This document shows, in pieces, positions 26,126 through 34,348 of a stretch of 64,000 nt of DNA. This stretch comes from QHVT01 sp036389275 (GTDB lineage Bacteria; Acidobacteriota; Thermoanaerobaculia; Gp7-AA8). Location: assembly GCA_036389275.1 (NCBI GenBank), contig DASVQE010000107.1, forward strand, positions 129,432 through 193,431, given 5' to 3'. Under the pieces are notes generated by a model. The model searched no databases and was not told where the DNA came from. It saw only the letters and a program-made list of their open reading frames with translations. The position numbers and the translations under genes are program-made. Numbering within the stretch: position 1 is the stretch's first letter; every line of letters starts with the position of its first letter.

Positions 26126-26770
26126 TCAGCGCTTCCCGAAAATCGAGAAGCTGCCCTTTCCCGCGTCCTTGGCGCGCAACTCCGCCAGGGCCGACTGTAC
26201 TTCCGCGTTCGACGCGTCCCACTGCAGCGCGCCTTCGAGATACCGCTCCGCTTTCGCAACCAGTCCGGCGCGCTTGCAGATCAGACCCGCGTCCTTCAAA
26301 TAGAGGCCGTTCATCGGCTCCTTCTGCACCGCGCTCTCGATGGCCTGCACGGCCTGGCGATCGTAGCCGCGGATCCGCGCGGCAGCGAGGGCGAGGTAGT
26401 GAAAGCCCTTCGCATCGTGCGGATTGTGCTTGACGGCCATGTCGAAATTCTCGTACGCGGCGCGCATGTCGCCGTCGCGATACGCCTTGACGCCCTTGGC
26501 CAGATACGCCTTGGCCACCTGCGTGAAATCGGCCGGGCCGCGATTCGCGCCGCCGACGATCTCGTTGTCGTGCTGGCGGCGTTTCTCCGGATTGATCAGG
26601 ACGTTGAAGGCCTCGGTGAGCGTCTGGAAACGGCGTTCGGCGTCGGCCTTGTCGGGACCGCGATACCGGTCGGGATGCTGCTCGCGCGCGACTTCGCGGA
26701 AGCGTTTGCGGATCTGCTCCTCGCTCGCGGCGCGGTCCACGCCCAGGACCTCGTAGTAGTTGACCTTCAT
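26126..26770 (-). CDS. J-domain protein with TPR repeats
   Basis: The 214-residue protein carries an N-terminal J domain (about 1-70) with the HPD tripeptide at residues 32-34, which stimulates Hsp70 ATPase, followed by about three tetratricopeptide repeats (about 80-195) that bind proteins. The Gly/Phe region and zinc fingers of canonical DnaJ are missing, so it is a specialised co-chaperone. The ATG overlaps the upstream solenoid gene's TGA (ATGA, 26767-26770), indicating coupled translation. Confidence 0.9.
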   Translation of the reverse strand: MKVNYYEVLGVDRAASEEQIRKRFREVAREQHPDRYRGPDKADAERRFQTLTEAFNVLINPEKRRQHDNEIVGGANRGPADFTQVAKAYLAKGVKAYRDGDMRAAYENFDMAVKHNPHDAKGFHYLALAAARIRGYDRQAVQAIESAVQKEPMNGLYLKDAGLICKRAGLVAKAERYLEGALQWDASNAEVQSALAELRAKDAGKGSFSIFGKR

Positions 26771-27858
26771 CCCGTTTTCTGGGTTCGGGCAAGGTAAGCG
26801 CGCTTGGCGGACTCGCGAACCACCTGCGCCACGCCCTTGTCCTCTTTCAACCCTTTCAAATCACGCAAGGTTAAACGATTGATGAACGGCAGTACAACTC
26901 CTATCGGCGCCTTCGGATTGCGGCAGAGCGCGAGCATGATGTTGTACTTGCTCACCCAGTCGCGTTTGGTGCCGATGATGCGCAGAACTTCTTCCTCGAC
27001 GTTGCGCATGCCGCTGATGTTCTCGATCTCCTGCTCGGAAATGCGCGGGTTGCGCATCACGGCCGAGGCCACGAGCTTGTTGCGCTCGCGCACCAGAAGC
27101 ATGCGCAGCATGCGGTCGCCCTTGAAGGCGAGCTGCACTTTCTCGGAGACGCTCAGATACGACAGCCGCGCCCAGAGCGCCGACTGCGTCATCCTGCTTT
27201 TCTCGGTGTCGGTGAGCGCGGGCAGCGGCGCGGCGATGGCATCGGCCGGGATCTCCTCGGCCTTTGCCAGGAGATCGGCGATCGGTTCGAGCGGCAGGTC
27301 GATGACCTCCGGCTCTTCCTCCTCGGCCTGTTGCGCGCGCGCTTTCTTGTCGAAGAATTCCTCGCGCGTCTCCAGCGCGCGCCGCCGCGCCTCGGCCGAC
27401 AGCGCCGGATTCGCGAGCAGCTCGTCGAGGATCTGCGGCGCGCGAAGAATGCGGGCCTGATTGATGACTATCACTTCCTGCAGGCGCGCGTCGGCGGTGC
27501 GCGCGCAGGCAGCGACGGCGGCGTCGGGCACGCTGCGGTTGCGGATGAGCGCCTCGAGCACGGCCTGATCGCTGCTGACGCCGAGGAGCCGCACCAGATG
27601 CGCGGAGTCGACCGACTCGTTCGCGGCGAAATCGGCCACGATGCGCGGCGGCACCTCGCTCATCGACGTACGCGCGGTCGCGGCGATCTCCGCGTCGGAC
27701 GACCCGGCCAGATACGCGAGCACGGCCACGAGGTCTTCCTGCTCGAGCGGCAGGAACCCGCGGGCGATGGTCATGACGATGTCGCGCGGATACGCGCCCG
27801 AGTCGATCAGCTCGATGACGGTCGAGGCGGAGAGCTCGCCGGGAGCGGCAGCGGTCAT
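26767..27858 (-). CDS. Alpha-solenoid protein of unknown function (member 2)
   Basis: The 363-residue, fully helical cytoplasmic protein has two solenoid blocks: residues about 30-175 with short repeats such as Asn-x-Ser-Val-x-x-x-His-Leu and NPALSAEARRRAL, then an acidic linker (about 175-215), then a C-terminal block (about 220-360) with KYNIMLALCRNPKAP and DLKGLKEDKG segments. The C-terminal block resembles the end of the protein at 28720-29481 (RYAIRKALVLNPHTP, DLRRIHSNPHT), so the two look like paralogous leucine-rich-variant or HEAT-like repeats. No enzymatic motif is visible. Start ATG overlaps the RodZ-like stop. Confidence 0.7.
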   Translation of the reverse strand: MTAAAPGELSASTVIELIDSGAYPRDIVMTIARGFLPLEQEDLVAVLAYLAGSSDAEIAATARTSMSEVPPRIVADFAANESVDSAHLVRLLGVSSDQAVLEALIRNRSVPDAAVAACARTADARLQEVIVINQARILRAPQILDELLANPALSAEARRRALETREEFFDKKARAQQAEEEEPEVIDLPLEPIADLLAKAEEIPADAIAAPLPALTDTEKSRMTQSALWARLSYLSVSEKVQLAFKGDRMLRMLLVRERNKLVASAVMRNPRISEQEIENISGMRNVEEEVLRIIGTKRDWVSKYNIMLALCRNPKAPIGVVLPFINRLTLRDLKGLKEDKGVAQVVRESAKRAYLARTQKTG

Positions 27859-28718
27859 CGCGGCGCCTGGGTATCGGCGGCCGGCGTGCGCAGGTCCTGC
27901 AGCGACTGCCGGTCGAACACGCGGTTCTTCACCACTTCTCCGTCGTCGCCGAGCGGCGGCACCGGCGCGCCGTTGAGGGTCAGCTTCAGGCCGGCCGCGT
28001 TGCCGATGGTGCGGAAGCGGAACTGATCGCTCGCCTCGAAGCTGCGCTGGTCGCCTTTGGTCAGCTCGGCGTTGATGACGGTCTTGCCGTCGGCGTCGAG
28101 CGTCACCCACGAGTTGGCGAGCACTTCGACCCCGAGGCGGAGCACGGAGTCGTCGGTGGGCTTCGGCGCGACCGGCGGCGCCGCGGCCGCTTTCGCCGCG
28201 ATCGGGACGGCGGTCGTCTCCGCCGCGTCGGCGTCGGCGCGCTTGTGCACCACCGCCCAATACGCGACGCCGGCCAGCGCGGCGACGATCACCACCGTGG
28301 CGATGGCGTTGCGGTTCACGCGCGCGTACGCGGGCGGAATGCCGCGCTTCGGCTTCGGCTTCGGCGTGATGTCGCGCACCGGCGTGGCCGGATGCTTCTC
28401 GACGTGCGGCGGCTTCTCGATGCGGTCGTCGTTGGCCGCTGCGAAGTTGTAGCGGTTGACCATCTCCTCGGCGTTGAGGCCGACGTAGCGCGCGTACTCG
28501 CGCACGAAGCCGCGCGTGAAGACCGGCGCCGGCAGCGTCTTGTGGTCGTTGCGCTCGAGCGCGTCGAGGAATCGCTTGCTGATCTTCGTCGCGTCGGAGA
28601 TCTCCTTGAGCGAGATCCCGCGGATCTCGCGCTCGCGGCGCAGTTCTTCGCCGAACGACGCCAGCTCCGACGCGCCACTCTTCGGCTGCGGTTCCTGATC
28701 GGACATCCGGCCGGCCAT
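27855..28718 (-). CDS. RodZ-like HTH transmembrane protein
   Basis: The 287-residue protein has a cytoplasmic HTH_25 domain (about 18-90; REIRGISLKEISDATKISKRFLDALE) with the FTRGFVREYARYVGL continuation typical of RodZ. A basic Pro/Lys linker, one transmembrane helix (about 138-158) and a periplasmic DUF4115-like domain (about 190-285; NSWVTLDADGKTV) follow. RodZ links MreB to the cell-wall elongation complex; relatives act elsewhere. ATG 28718 is preferred because AAGGGA lies 9 bases upstream. It overlaps the following solenoid gene by ATGA. Confidence 0.85.
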   Translation of the reverse strand: MAGRMSDQEPQPKSGASELASFGEELRREREIRGISLKEISDATKISKRFLDALERNDHKTLPAPVFTRGFVREYARYVGLNAEEMVNRYNFAAANDDRIEKPPHVEKHPATPVRDITPKPKPKRGIPPAYARVNRNAIATVVIVAALAGVAYWAVVHKRADADAAETTAVPIAAKAAAAPPVAPKPTDDSVLRLGVEVLANSWVTLDADGKTVINAELTKGDQRSFEASDQFRFRTIGNAAGLKLTLNGAPVPPLGDDGEVVKNRVFDRQSLQDLRTPAADTQAPR

Positions 28719-28719
28719 T

Positions 28720-29481
28720 TTATTCAATCCCTTCGAGGGCAGCCGAAAAATCCTCCGGGCGCAGCCGCTCGATGCAGCGGCGCAGGTAGACGGAGGTGTG
28801 CGGATTCGAATGGATGCGCCGCAGGTCGACGCGTGAGAGATAGCGCAGTTGCGACGCCGCGGAGGCGCGCGGCGTGTGCGGATTGAGCACGAGCGCCTTC
28901 CGGATCGCGTACCGGTACGACCACTTCGGATCGCTGGCGAGCATGCGCAACTGATCGCCGGTGGCCTGCGGCGAGCTGGCCAGCGCGACGAGGTCGTCCT
29001 CGCGCAGCCGCTTGTTGATCAGCAGCGCGGCGAAGACGCGCGGACTGGGGTCGTGCAGAAAAAACTTGATGAGGGCGTGGCTGCAGAGGCGCGCCGCCGA
29101 GACGCGCTCGCCGAGGGTGAGCTTCTCGGCGCGGACGAGCAGTTGCGTGTCGATGGCGCGGCGCACCGGCGCCGGCACGGTGACGTCGATCGAGAGTCGC
29201 AGCAGATCGACCCAGTAGAGATAGTGAATCAGCTTGACCGCGTGCGCCTGCGGCGTCTGCCGCAACGCCACCAGACGCAGACGCACCGAATAGAAGCCGG
29301 TCAGCCGCGCGGTCTGGGCGATCTTCGAGATGAGCTGCGGCGTGACGTACGGATTGGCGAGAATCGCCAGCACTTCGTCTTCGACGAGCGACGGCAGGTC
29401 CTGCATCAGGTCCGCCAGACGCTCGCGGTCGGCCCGTTTCAGTTCCTGTATACTCCGCGCGCTGTTGGCCCGTACCGTCAT
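28720..29481 (-). CDS. Alpha-solenoid protein of unknown function (member 1)
   Basis: The 253-residue protein begins at ATG 29481 and is all helical, with repeated short units of the type LANPYVTPQLISKIAQTA, LASSPQATGDQLRMLAS and VLNPHTPRASAASQL. These resemble leucine-rich-variant or HEAT-like repeats, with a conserved Asn/Ser-Pro turn. No catalytic or metal-binding residues stand out. It is the first gene of a six-gene minus-strand operon (solenoid, RodZ-like, solenoid, J-protein, PP2C, selenoprotein). Its C-terminus resembles the second solenoid protein. Function unknown. Confidence 0.7.
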   Translation of the reverse strand: MTVRANSARSIQELKRADRERLADLMQDLPSLVEDEVLAILANPYVTPQLISKIAQTARLTGFYSVRLRLVALRQTPQAHAVKLIHYLYWVDLLRLSIDVTVPAPVRRAIDTQLLVRAEKLTLGERVSAARLCSHALIKFFLHDPSPRVFAALLINKRLREDDLVALASSPQATGDQLRMLASDPKWSYRYAIRKALVLNPHTPRASAASQLRYLSRVDLRRIHSNPHTSVYLRRCIERLRPEDFSAALEGIE

Positions 29482-29517
29482 GTCCCTGGTTTTCCGCAGA
29501 ACCAGCTCCACAACAGC

Positions 29518-30813
29518 ATGGTAACGCGCGCGAATCCCGAGCCGCGCCCGGCAATCCTGCACCGAGCCATCGAAGCGACTGCGTGCGTGAGCATCCTCGC
29601 GGTCGCGTTCGCCATCACGCTCAATCTGCAGGACCGCTTCATCCTGATCAAGGAAAGCGTCTTCCGCGTCGAGGCGCTGCTGCTGCTGGTGCTCGTCGTC
29701 GCCGCGATCGCGTTCGGCGGAACCGGGCGCGTGCGCGCGATGCTCGGCAATCGCGCGATGATCGGACTGCTCGCCGGCGCGGTGCTCTGGACGGCCGTGG
29801 CCACGCTCTTCTCGAGCGAGCGTTCGCTCAGCGGCGAGAGTCTGCTGACGGTCGTGCTGTCGGCGATCCTCGTCTTCGCGATCTGGTACGCCGCGCCATG
29901 GATGTCCTTATGGATCCTCGATGCGGTGGCAGTTGCGGCAGTCGTGAATGCCATCATGACGGCAGGACAGCAGTTCGGCTGGATCGCCACCTTTCCGGCC
30001 GGACCGGAGGCGCTCGAGCATCTGCTGATCACGGCCTTGATCGGCAATCCGAACGTGGTCGGCTCGTATCTGGCGCTGGCGACGGTGCTGCTCGCGTTCG
30101 CCGCGCTGCAGTTGCGCGGCTTGCGCCGCTGGCTGTACGCCGTCGCCGCCACCGTCGCCGCGGCAGGCATGTTCGTGTCGCAGACGAAGACGGCCATGAT
30201 CGTGCTGGCGGTGGCGCTCTTCATCGCGGCGCTGATGCACTCGCGCCGCACGGCGGCGATCCTGGTCGGCATCGTCGTGCTGGTGCTCGCGGCCGGCGCG
30301 GTGATGCGCGTTCCTGTCGTGACCACGCTGCTGTCGCTCCCTTCGTACGCATTGCAGGGACGGTGGGACATGGTCACGTCGTCGCGGCTCACGCCGTCGC
30401 TCGTGGCGTTCGAGATGTTCCGCGACGATCCGCTCACCGGCATGGGTCCGGGGACGTTCAAGCATCACTATTTTTTCTACCGGCTGCGCGTCGTCGGCAG
30501 CTATTCGCCGCGGCTGACGGTCGGCGCGCCGGAGATGTTCGGCGAGACGCACAACGATCACCTGCAGATGCTGGCCGAGGGCGGCTTGCCGGCGTGGCTG
30601 CTGATGCTGGCGGCGCTCTACGCACTGGTGCGGCCGCGCAGCGCGTTCGCGGCGGACGACGCGCGCGGACGGATCGCGCGCGCCTGGAGCGTGCCGTTCG
30701 CAACGGCGGTATTCGTGCTCTGCCTCGCCCAGTTCCCGCTGCAGATCGCGATCACGCGCCATCTCATCCTCACCTTCTCCGCGCTGATCGTCGGCTGGAG
30801 AGAAGCGCGATGA
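29518..30813 (+). CDS. O-antigen ligase/polymerase-like membrane protein (Wzy_C)
   Basis: The 431-residue protein has about 11-12 transmembrane helices and one large periplasmic loop (about residues 280-355) containing GPGTFKHHYFFYR and the ETHNDHLQMLAEGG motif. The His-Asn-x-x-Leu-x-x-x-x-Glu-x-Gly pattern is characteristic of WaaL/Wzy_C enzymes that transfer undecaprenyl-linked glycans to lipid A, protein or another repeat unit. The ATG at 29518 lies just 36 bases from the divergent solenoid start. TATACT at 29449-29454 is a possible -10. The stop overlaps the next gene as ATGA. Confidence 0.85.
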   Translation: MVTRANPEPRPAILHRAIEATACVSILAVAFAITLNLQDRFILIKESVFRVEALLLLVLVVAAIAFGGTGRVRAMLGNRAMIGLLAGAVLWTAVATLFSSERSLSGESLLTVVLSAILVFAIWYAAPWMSLWILDAVAVAAVVNAIMTAGQQFGWIATFPAGPEALEHLLITALIGNPNVVGSYLALATVLLAFAALQLRGLRRWLYAVAATVAAAGMFVSQTKTAMIVLAVALFIAALMHSRRTAAILVGIVVLVLAAGAVMRVPVVTTLLSLPSYALQGRWDMVTSSRLTPSLVAFEMFRDDPLTGMGPGTFKHHYFFYRLRVVGSYSPRLTVGAPEMFGETHNDHLQMLAEGGLPAWLLMLAALYALVRPRSAFAADDARGRIARAWSVPFATAVFVLCLAQFPLQIAITRHLILTFSALIVGWREAR

Positions 30814-31313
30814 GACGCGCGCCGGCCATCGCCGCCGTCGCCGTCACCGCGCTCGTCGCCGCCGCGGTGGCGTACCGGTGGGTGTGGATCCCGAACCGCT
30901 GCAACGCGCAGATCACCGACTTCGAGCGGCAGGCGATGATCGCCACCGAAGCGCCGACGGTCGAGCAGAGCATCCTGCTCGCGCGCAGCGTGCTGGACGG
31001 ACTGCGTCGCATCGAGCCGCAATGCTCCGCGCATCCGAATCTCTACATGCTCATGGCCTTCGACGAGCAGACCCTCGGCCATCGCGAAGAAGCGATCGCA
31101 ACGTACCGCCGCCTGTTGCGCATCGCGCCGCGGCCGGAGGTCTATCGCGCGATCGGCGATCTCTACTTCGAGCTCGGGCGGATCGACGAGGCCGTCGACA
31201 ATTACGTGCTGGCCTGCCGCTTCGATCCGTCGATGGTCGAGCGTCTCGACGCGCTCGAAGCGCAGGAGCTCGTCCGCAAGCGGCTGCTGCGCGGCACGGG
31301 TTCCTCGCTATAA
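30810..31313 (+). CDS. Membrane-anchored TPR protein
   Basis: The 167-residue protein has an N-terminal signal anchor (about residues 4-24) and two to three TPR helices (about 75-150; EEAIATYRRLLRIAP, YRAIGDLYFELGRIDEAVDNYVLA). It is probably periplasmic and tethered. ATGA overlap with the O-antigen ligase gene means coupled expression and suggests it assists the ligase or polymerase, as small TPR partners often do. No specific family is recognised. Confidence 0.75.
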   Translation: MRRAPAIAAVAVTALVAAAVAYRWVWIPNRCNAQITDFERQAMIATEAPTVEQSILLARSVLDGLRRIEPQCSAHPNLYMLMAFDEQTLGHREEAIATYRRLLRIAPRPEVYRAIGDLYFELGRIDEAVDNYVLACRFDPSMVERLDALEAQELVRKRLLRGTGSSL

Positions 31314-31314
31314 T
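31309..31314 (+). promoter_or_regulatory. Consensus -10 before the NDP-sugar epimerase gene
   Basis: A perfect TATAAT overlaps the end of the TPR gene. It would give a leader of about 23 nt that includes AAGGAG (31328-31333), 10 nt before the TTG start, so this gene is of the conventional, ribosome-binding-site type. A -35 is not obvious. Confidence 0.5.
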
Positions 31315-31343
31315 GCGCAGCCTTTCGAAGGAGCAACCTCTCA

Positions 31344-32315
31344 TTGCGCATTCTCATCACAGGCGGAGCAGGATTCATCGGCTCCCATCTTTCCGACGCA
31401 TATCTCGAGCGCGGCGATGAAGTGTTCGTCATCGACGACCTCTCCACCGGCAGCATCGAGAACATCCAGCACATCAAGAAACACCCGCGCTTCCACTACA
31501 CCATCGACAGCGTGCACAACTACCCGGTGGTGGCGGAGCTGGTCGACAGTTGCGACGTCATCTTCCACCTCGCCGCCGCGGTCGGCGTGAAGCTGATCGT
31601 GGAGAGCCCGGTGCGCACGATCGAGACGAACGTGCGCGGCACCGAGGTGATCCTCTCGGCCGCGAACAAGAAGAAGAAGAAAGTGCTCGTCGCCTCGACC
31701 TCCGAGGTCTATGGATTGAGCGACCAGGTCCCGTTCCGCGAGGACGGGAATCTGGTGATGGGCGCGACCACCAAAGGCCGCTGGAGCTACGCCTGCTCGA
31801 AAGCGATCGACGAGTTTCTCGCTCTCGCCTACTGGCGCGAGAAGAAGCTGCCGACGGTCGTGGTGCGGCTCTTCAACACGGTCGGCCCGCGGCAGACCGG
31901 CCAGTACGGCATGGTCATCCCGACGCTCGTCAAGCAGGCGCTGGCCGGACGTCCGCTCACCGTCTACGGCACCGGCAAGCAGACCCGCTGCTTCGCCTAC
32001 GTCGGCGACGTAGTGCGCGCGCTGATGGCGCTCATGGATCATCCCGACGCGGTCGGCGGCGTGTTCAACATCGGCTCGAACGAAGAGGTCTCGATCACCG
32101 AGGTGGCCGAGCGCATCCGGGAGATGACCGCCTCCGAGTCGGAGATCGTCTACGTGCCGTACAGCGAAGCGTACGAAGAAGGCTTCGAGGACATGCCGCG
32201 GCGCGTGCCCGACATCGGGAAAATCGGCGAGCTGGTCGGCTTCCGCCCCGAGATCAAGCTCGAAGGGATCCTCCGCGAAGTCATCGCCTACCACTCGGGG
32301 CGGCAGAGCTCGTAA
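31344..32315 (+). CDS. NAD-dependent NDP-sugar epimerase/dehydratase (extended SDR)
   Basis: The 323-residue extended SDR has the NAD motif GGAGFIG (7-13), the STS segment (118-120) and catalytic Tyr149/Lys153 in YACSK. The sequence RLFNTVGPRQ with DVVRALMALM and FNIGS matches UDP-glucuronate decarboxylases and related NDP-sugar epimerases. It would supply a sugar nucleotide for the polysaccharide; the precise substrate cannot be read. Translation starts at TTG 31344, supported by AAGGAG at 31328-31333 and by the Rossmann strand beginning there. Confidence 0.9.
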   Translation: MRILITGGAGFIGSHLSDAYLERGDEVFVIDDLSTGSIENIQHIKKHPRFHYTIDSVHNYPVVAELVDSCDVIFHLAAAVGVKLIVESPVRTIETNVRGTEVILSAANKKKKKVLVASTSEVYGLSDQVPFREDGNLVMGATTKGRWSYACSKAIDEFLALAYWREKKLPTVVVRLFNTVGPRQTGQYGMVIPTLVKQALAGRPLTVYGTGKQTRCFAYVGDVVRALMALMDHPDAVGGVFNIGSNEEVSITEVAERIREMTASESEIVYVPYSEAYEEGFEDMPRRVPDIGKIGELVGFRPEIKLEGILREVIAYHSGRQSS

Positions 32316-32395
32316 CGCTCTGCCGTCTCCGCGGTTGCATTTCTTCCATACATAGAATAACTTGGCCGGCACCGGTTTCTCGGGCTGACTAATCC

Positions 32396-34318
32396 ATGAA
32401 TGGCTTCGCCGCGCATGCGGCCGGTGTGACCACCGCCGCGCTCATCCTCTCGCTCGTCCTGACGCCGCTCGTCCGGACCATCGCCCGCCGTTTCGGCGCG
32501 GTGGCGGTGCCGAAGAAAGACCGCTGGCATCGCAAGCCGACGGCGATGATGGGCGGGATCGCCATCTATGTCGCCGCGGTGGCGACGCTGCTGGCGTTCG
32601 TCGAGCACACGCGCGAGAGCTGGATCGTGCTGGCGGCGAGCACCGCCCTCTTCATCGTCGGTCTGGTCGACGACTTCGTGCAGATCAATCCGTACCAGAA
32701 GCTGATCGGCCAATTGGTCGGCTCGGCCGCGGTCATCTACTACGGATTGGTGCTGCCGTGGACCGGCTCGGCGATCGTCAACATCTTGATCACCGCGGTC
32801 TGGCTGATCGGCATCACCAACGCCGTGAACATGCTGGACAACATGGACGGTCTGGCGGCCGGCATCGCGGCGATCGCCGGCGCGGCGCTGGCGGTGAACT
32901 TCGCCATGAACGGCCAGACCACCGAGGCGCTGAGCCTCGGCGCATTCGCCGGCGCGCTCCTCGGATTTCTCGTCTACAACCACAATCCCGCATCGATCTT
33001 CATGGGCGACTGCGGGTCGATGTTCATCGGATTCTTCCTGGCCAGCACGGCGCTCGTGGCGAGCCAGGGCGGCGGCGGACGCTCGCGCAGCGTCGTGGCC
33101 GTCCTCGCCGTGCCGGTGCTCGTGCTCTGCATCCCGATCTTCGACACGACCTTCGTGACGCTGATGCGGAAGCTGGCCGGCCGCGCCGCATCGCGCGGCG
33201 GACGCGATCACACCTCGCATCGCCTGGTCGCCCTCGGCATGACCGAGAAGCACGCCGTCTGGATGCTCTACGCCTTCGCGCTCGTCTCCGGCGCGGTGGC
33301 GGTGCTGGTGCGCCACGTGGCCTTCGACGTGAGCATCGTGACCATCGTCGGCTTCAGCATCGTGCTCACGCTCCTCGGCGTCTACCTCGGCCGCGTGCGC
33401 GTGTACGACGAGTCGGAGATCGAGGCCGCGCGCGAGAAGCCGCTGGTGGCGCTGCTGATCGATCTCTCGTACAAACGGCGCGTCTTCGAGGTGCTCCTCG
33501 ACGCGCTCCTGATCTCGCTCGCCTACTACCTCGCCTACGCGCTGATGTTCGGCCCGGTGGCGGAGTCGGGTGACTGGATCCTCTTCATCAAGACCCTGCC
33601 GATCGTCGTGGCCATCAAGCTGGCCACGTTCATGGCCACCGGCGTCTACCGCGGCATGTGGCGCTACGCCAGCGTGGCCGATCTGATCGGCTTCGTCCGC
33701 TCGGTGGCGCTCTCGTCGCTGCTGACGATCATGGCGCTCGTCTTCGCCTTCCGCTTCGACGGCTTCTCGCGCACGGTGCTCGTGCTCGACGGCATCCTGC
33801 TGCTGACGATGGTCGCGAGCAGCCGCTTCGCGTTCCGCCTGCTGCGGCGCGTGATCCCGTCGCCGCACGCGCGCTCGGGCAAGCGCGTGCTGATCTACGG
33901 CGCGGGCGACGGCGGCGAGCTGCTCTATCGCGAGCTGCACAACAACGCCACGCTGCAGTATTCGGCGGTCGGCTTCATCGACGACGATCCGCGCAAGGCC
34001 GGCAAGCTGATTCACGGTCTGCGCGTGCATCATCCGGCGGCGTCGCCGCTGGCCGATCTCTGCAAGCGCCTCGGCGTCGAAGAGGTGCTGCTCTCGACCG
34101 GCAAGCTCGACGAGCATCAGGTCACACGCATCGTCGGCGAGTGCGCCGCGGCCGGCATCGGGGTGACGCGCGCGTACATGATGTATCAGAAGATCACGGC
34201 GGCCGACGCGGGCTGGGTCATGGCGCCGGGCGACATTCCAGCGCCGCTTCCGCTGGTCGCGCACAGCGACGCGAACCTCGTGCATCCGCAGCAGCGCAGC
34301 GTGCGCACCGATCACTGA
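32396..34318 (+). CDS. WecA/MraY-type glycan-P transferase fused to FlaA1/CapD N-terminal region
   Basis: The 640-residue protein joins two halves. Residues about 1-335 are a polyprenyl-phosphate N-acetylhexosamine-1-phosphate transferase with Asp92-Asp93, the NxxNxxDxxDGL motif (142-152), GDCGSMFIG and HTSHRL. Residues about 355-640 resemble the membrane region of FlaA1/CapD (VYRGMWRYAS, 418-427) and a nucleotide-binding fold with GAGDGGE (502-508), ending before any SDR catalytic Tyr-x-x-x-Lys domain. The first half should load undecaprenyl phosphate with a sugar phosphate and start repeat-unit synthesis. The 80 bases upstream contain an AT-rich patch but no firm promoter. Confidence 0.88.
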   Translation: MNGFAAHAAGVTTAALILSLVLTPLVRTIARRFGAVAVPKKDRWHRKPTAMMGGIAIYVAAVATLLAFVEHTRESWIVLAASTALFIVGLVDDFVQINPYQKLIGQLVGSAAVIYYGLVLPWTGSAIVNILITAVWLIGITNAVNMLDNMDGLAAGIAAIAGAALAVNFAMNGQTTEALSLGAFAGALLGFLVYNHNPASIFMGDCGSMFIGFFLASTALVASQGGGGRSRSVVAVLAVPVLVLCIPIFDTTFVTLMRKLAGRAASRGGRDHTSHRLVALGMTEKHAVWMLYAFALVSGAVAVLVRHVAFDVSIVTIVGFSIVLTLLGVYLGRVRVYDESEIEAAREKPLVALLIDLSYKRRVFEVLLDALLISLAYYLAYALMFGPVAESGDWILFIKTLPIVVAIKLATFMATGVYRGMWRYASVADLIGFVRSVALSSLLTIMALVFAFRFDGFSRTVLVLDGILLLTMVASSRFAFRLLRRVIPSPHARSGKRVLIYGAGDGGELLYRELHNNATLQYSAVGFIDDDPRKAGKLIHGLRVHHPAASPLADLCKRLGVEEVLLSTGKLDEHQVTRIVGECAAAGIGVTRAYMMYQKITAADAGWVMAPGDIPAPLPLVAHSDANLVHPQQRSVRTDH

Positions 34319-34334
34319 TCGCGCGCCGCGCGCG

Positions 34335-34340
34335 TATGAT
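34335..34340 (+). promoter_or_regulatory. Near-leaderless -10 for a GT4 gene
   Basis: TATGAT lies 8 nt before GTG 34349, predicting a leader of 0-2 nt. The 30-base gap has no ribosome binding site. Confidence 0.45.
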
Positions 34341-34348
34341 CCGCGCGC

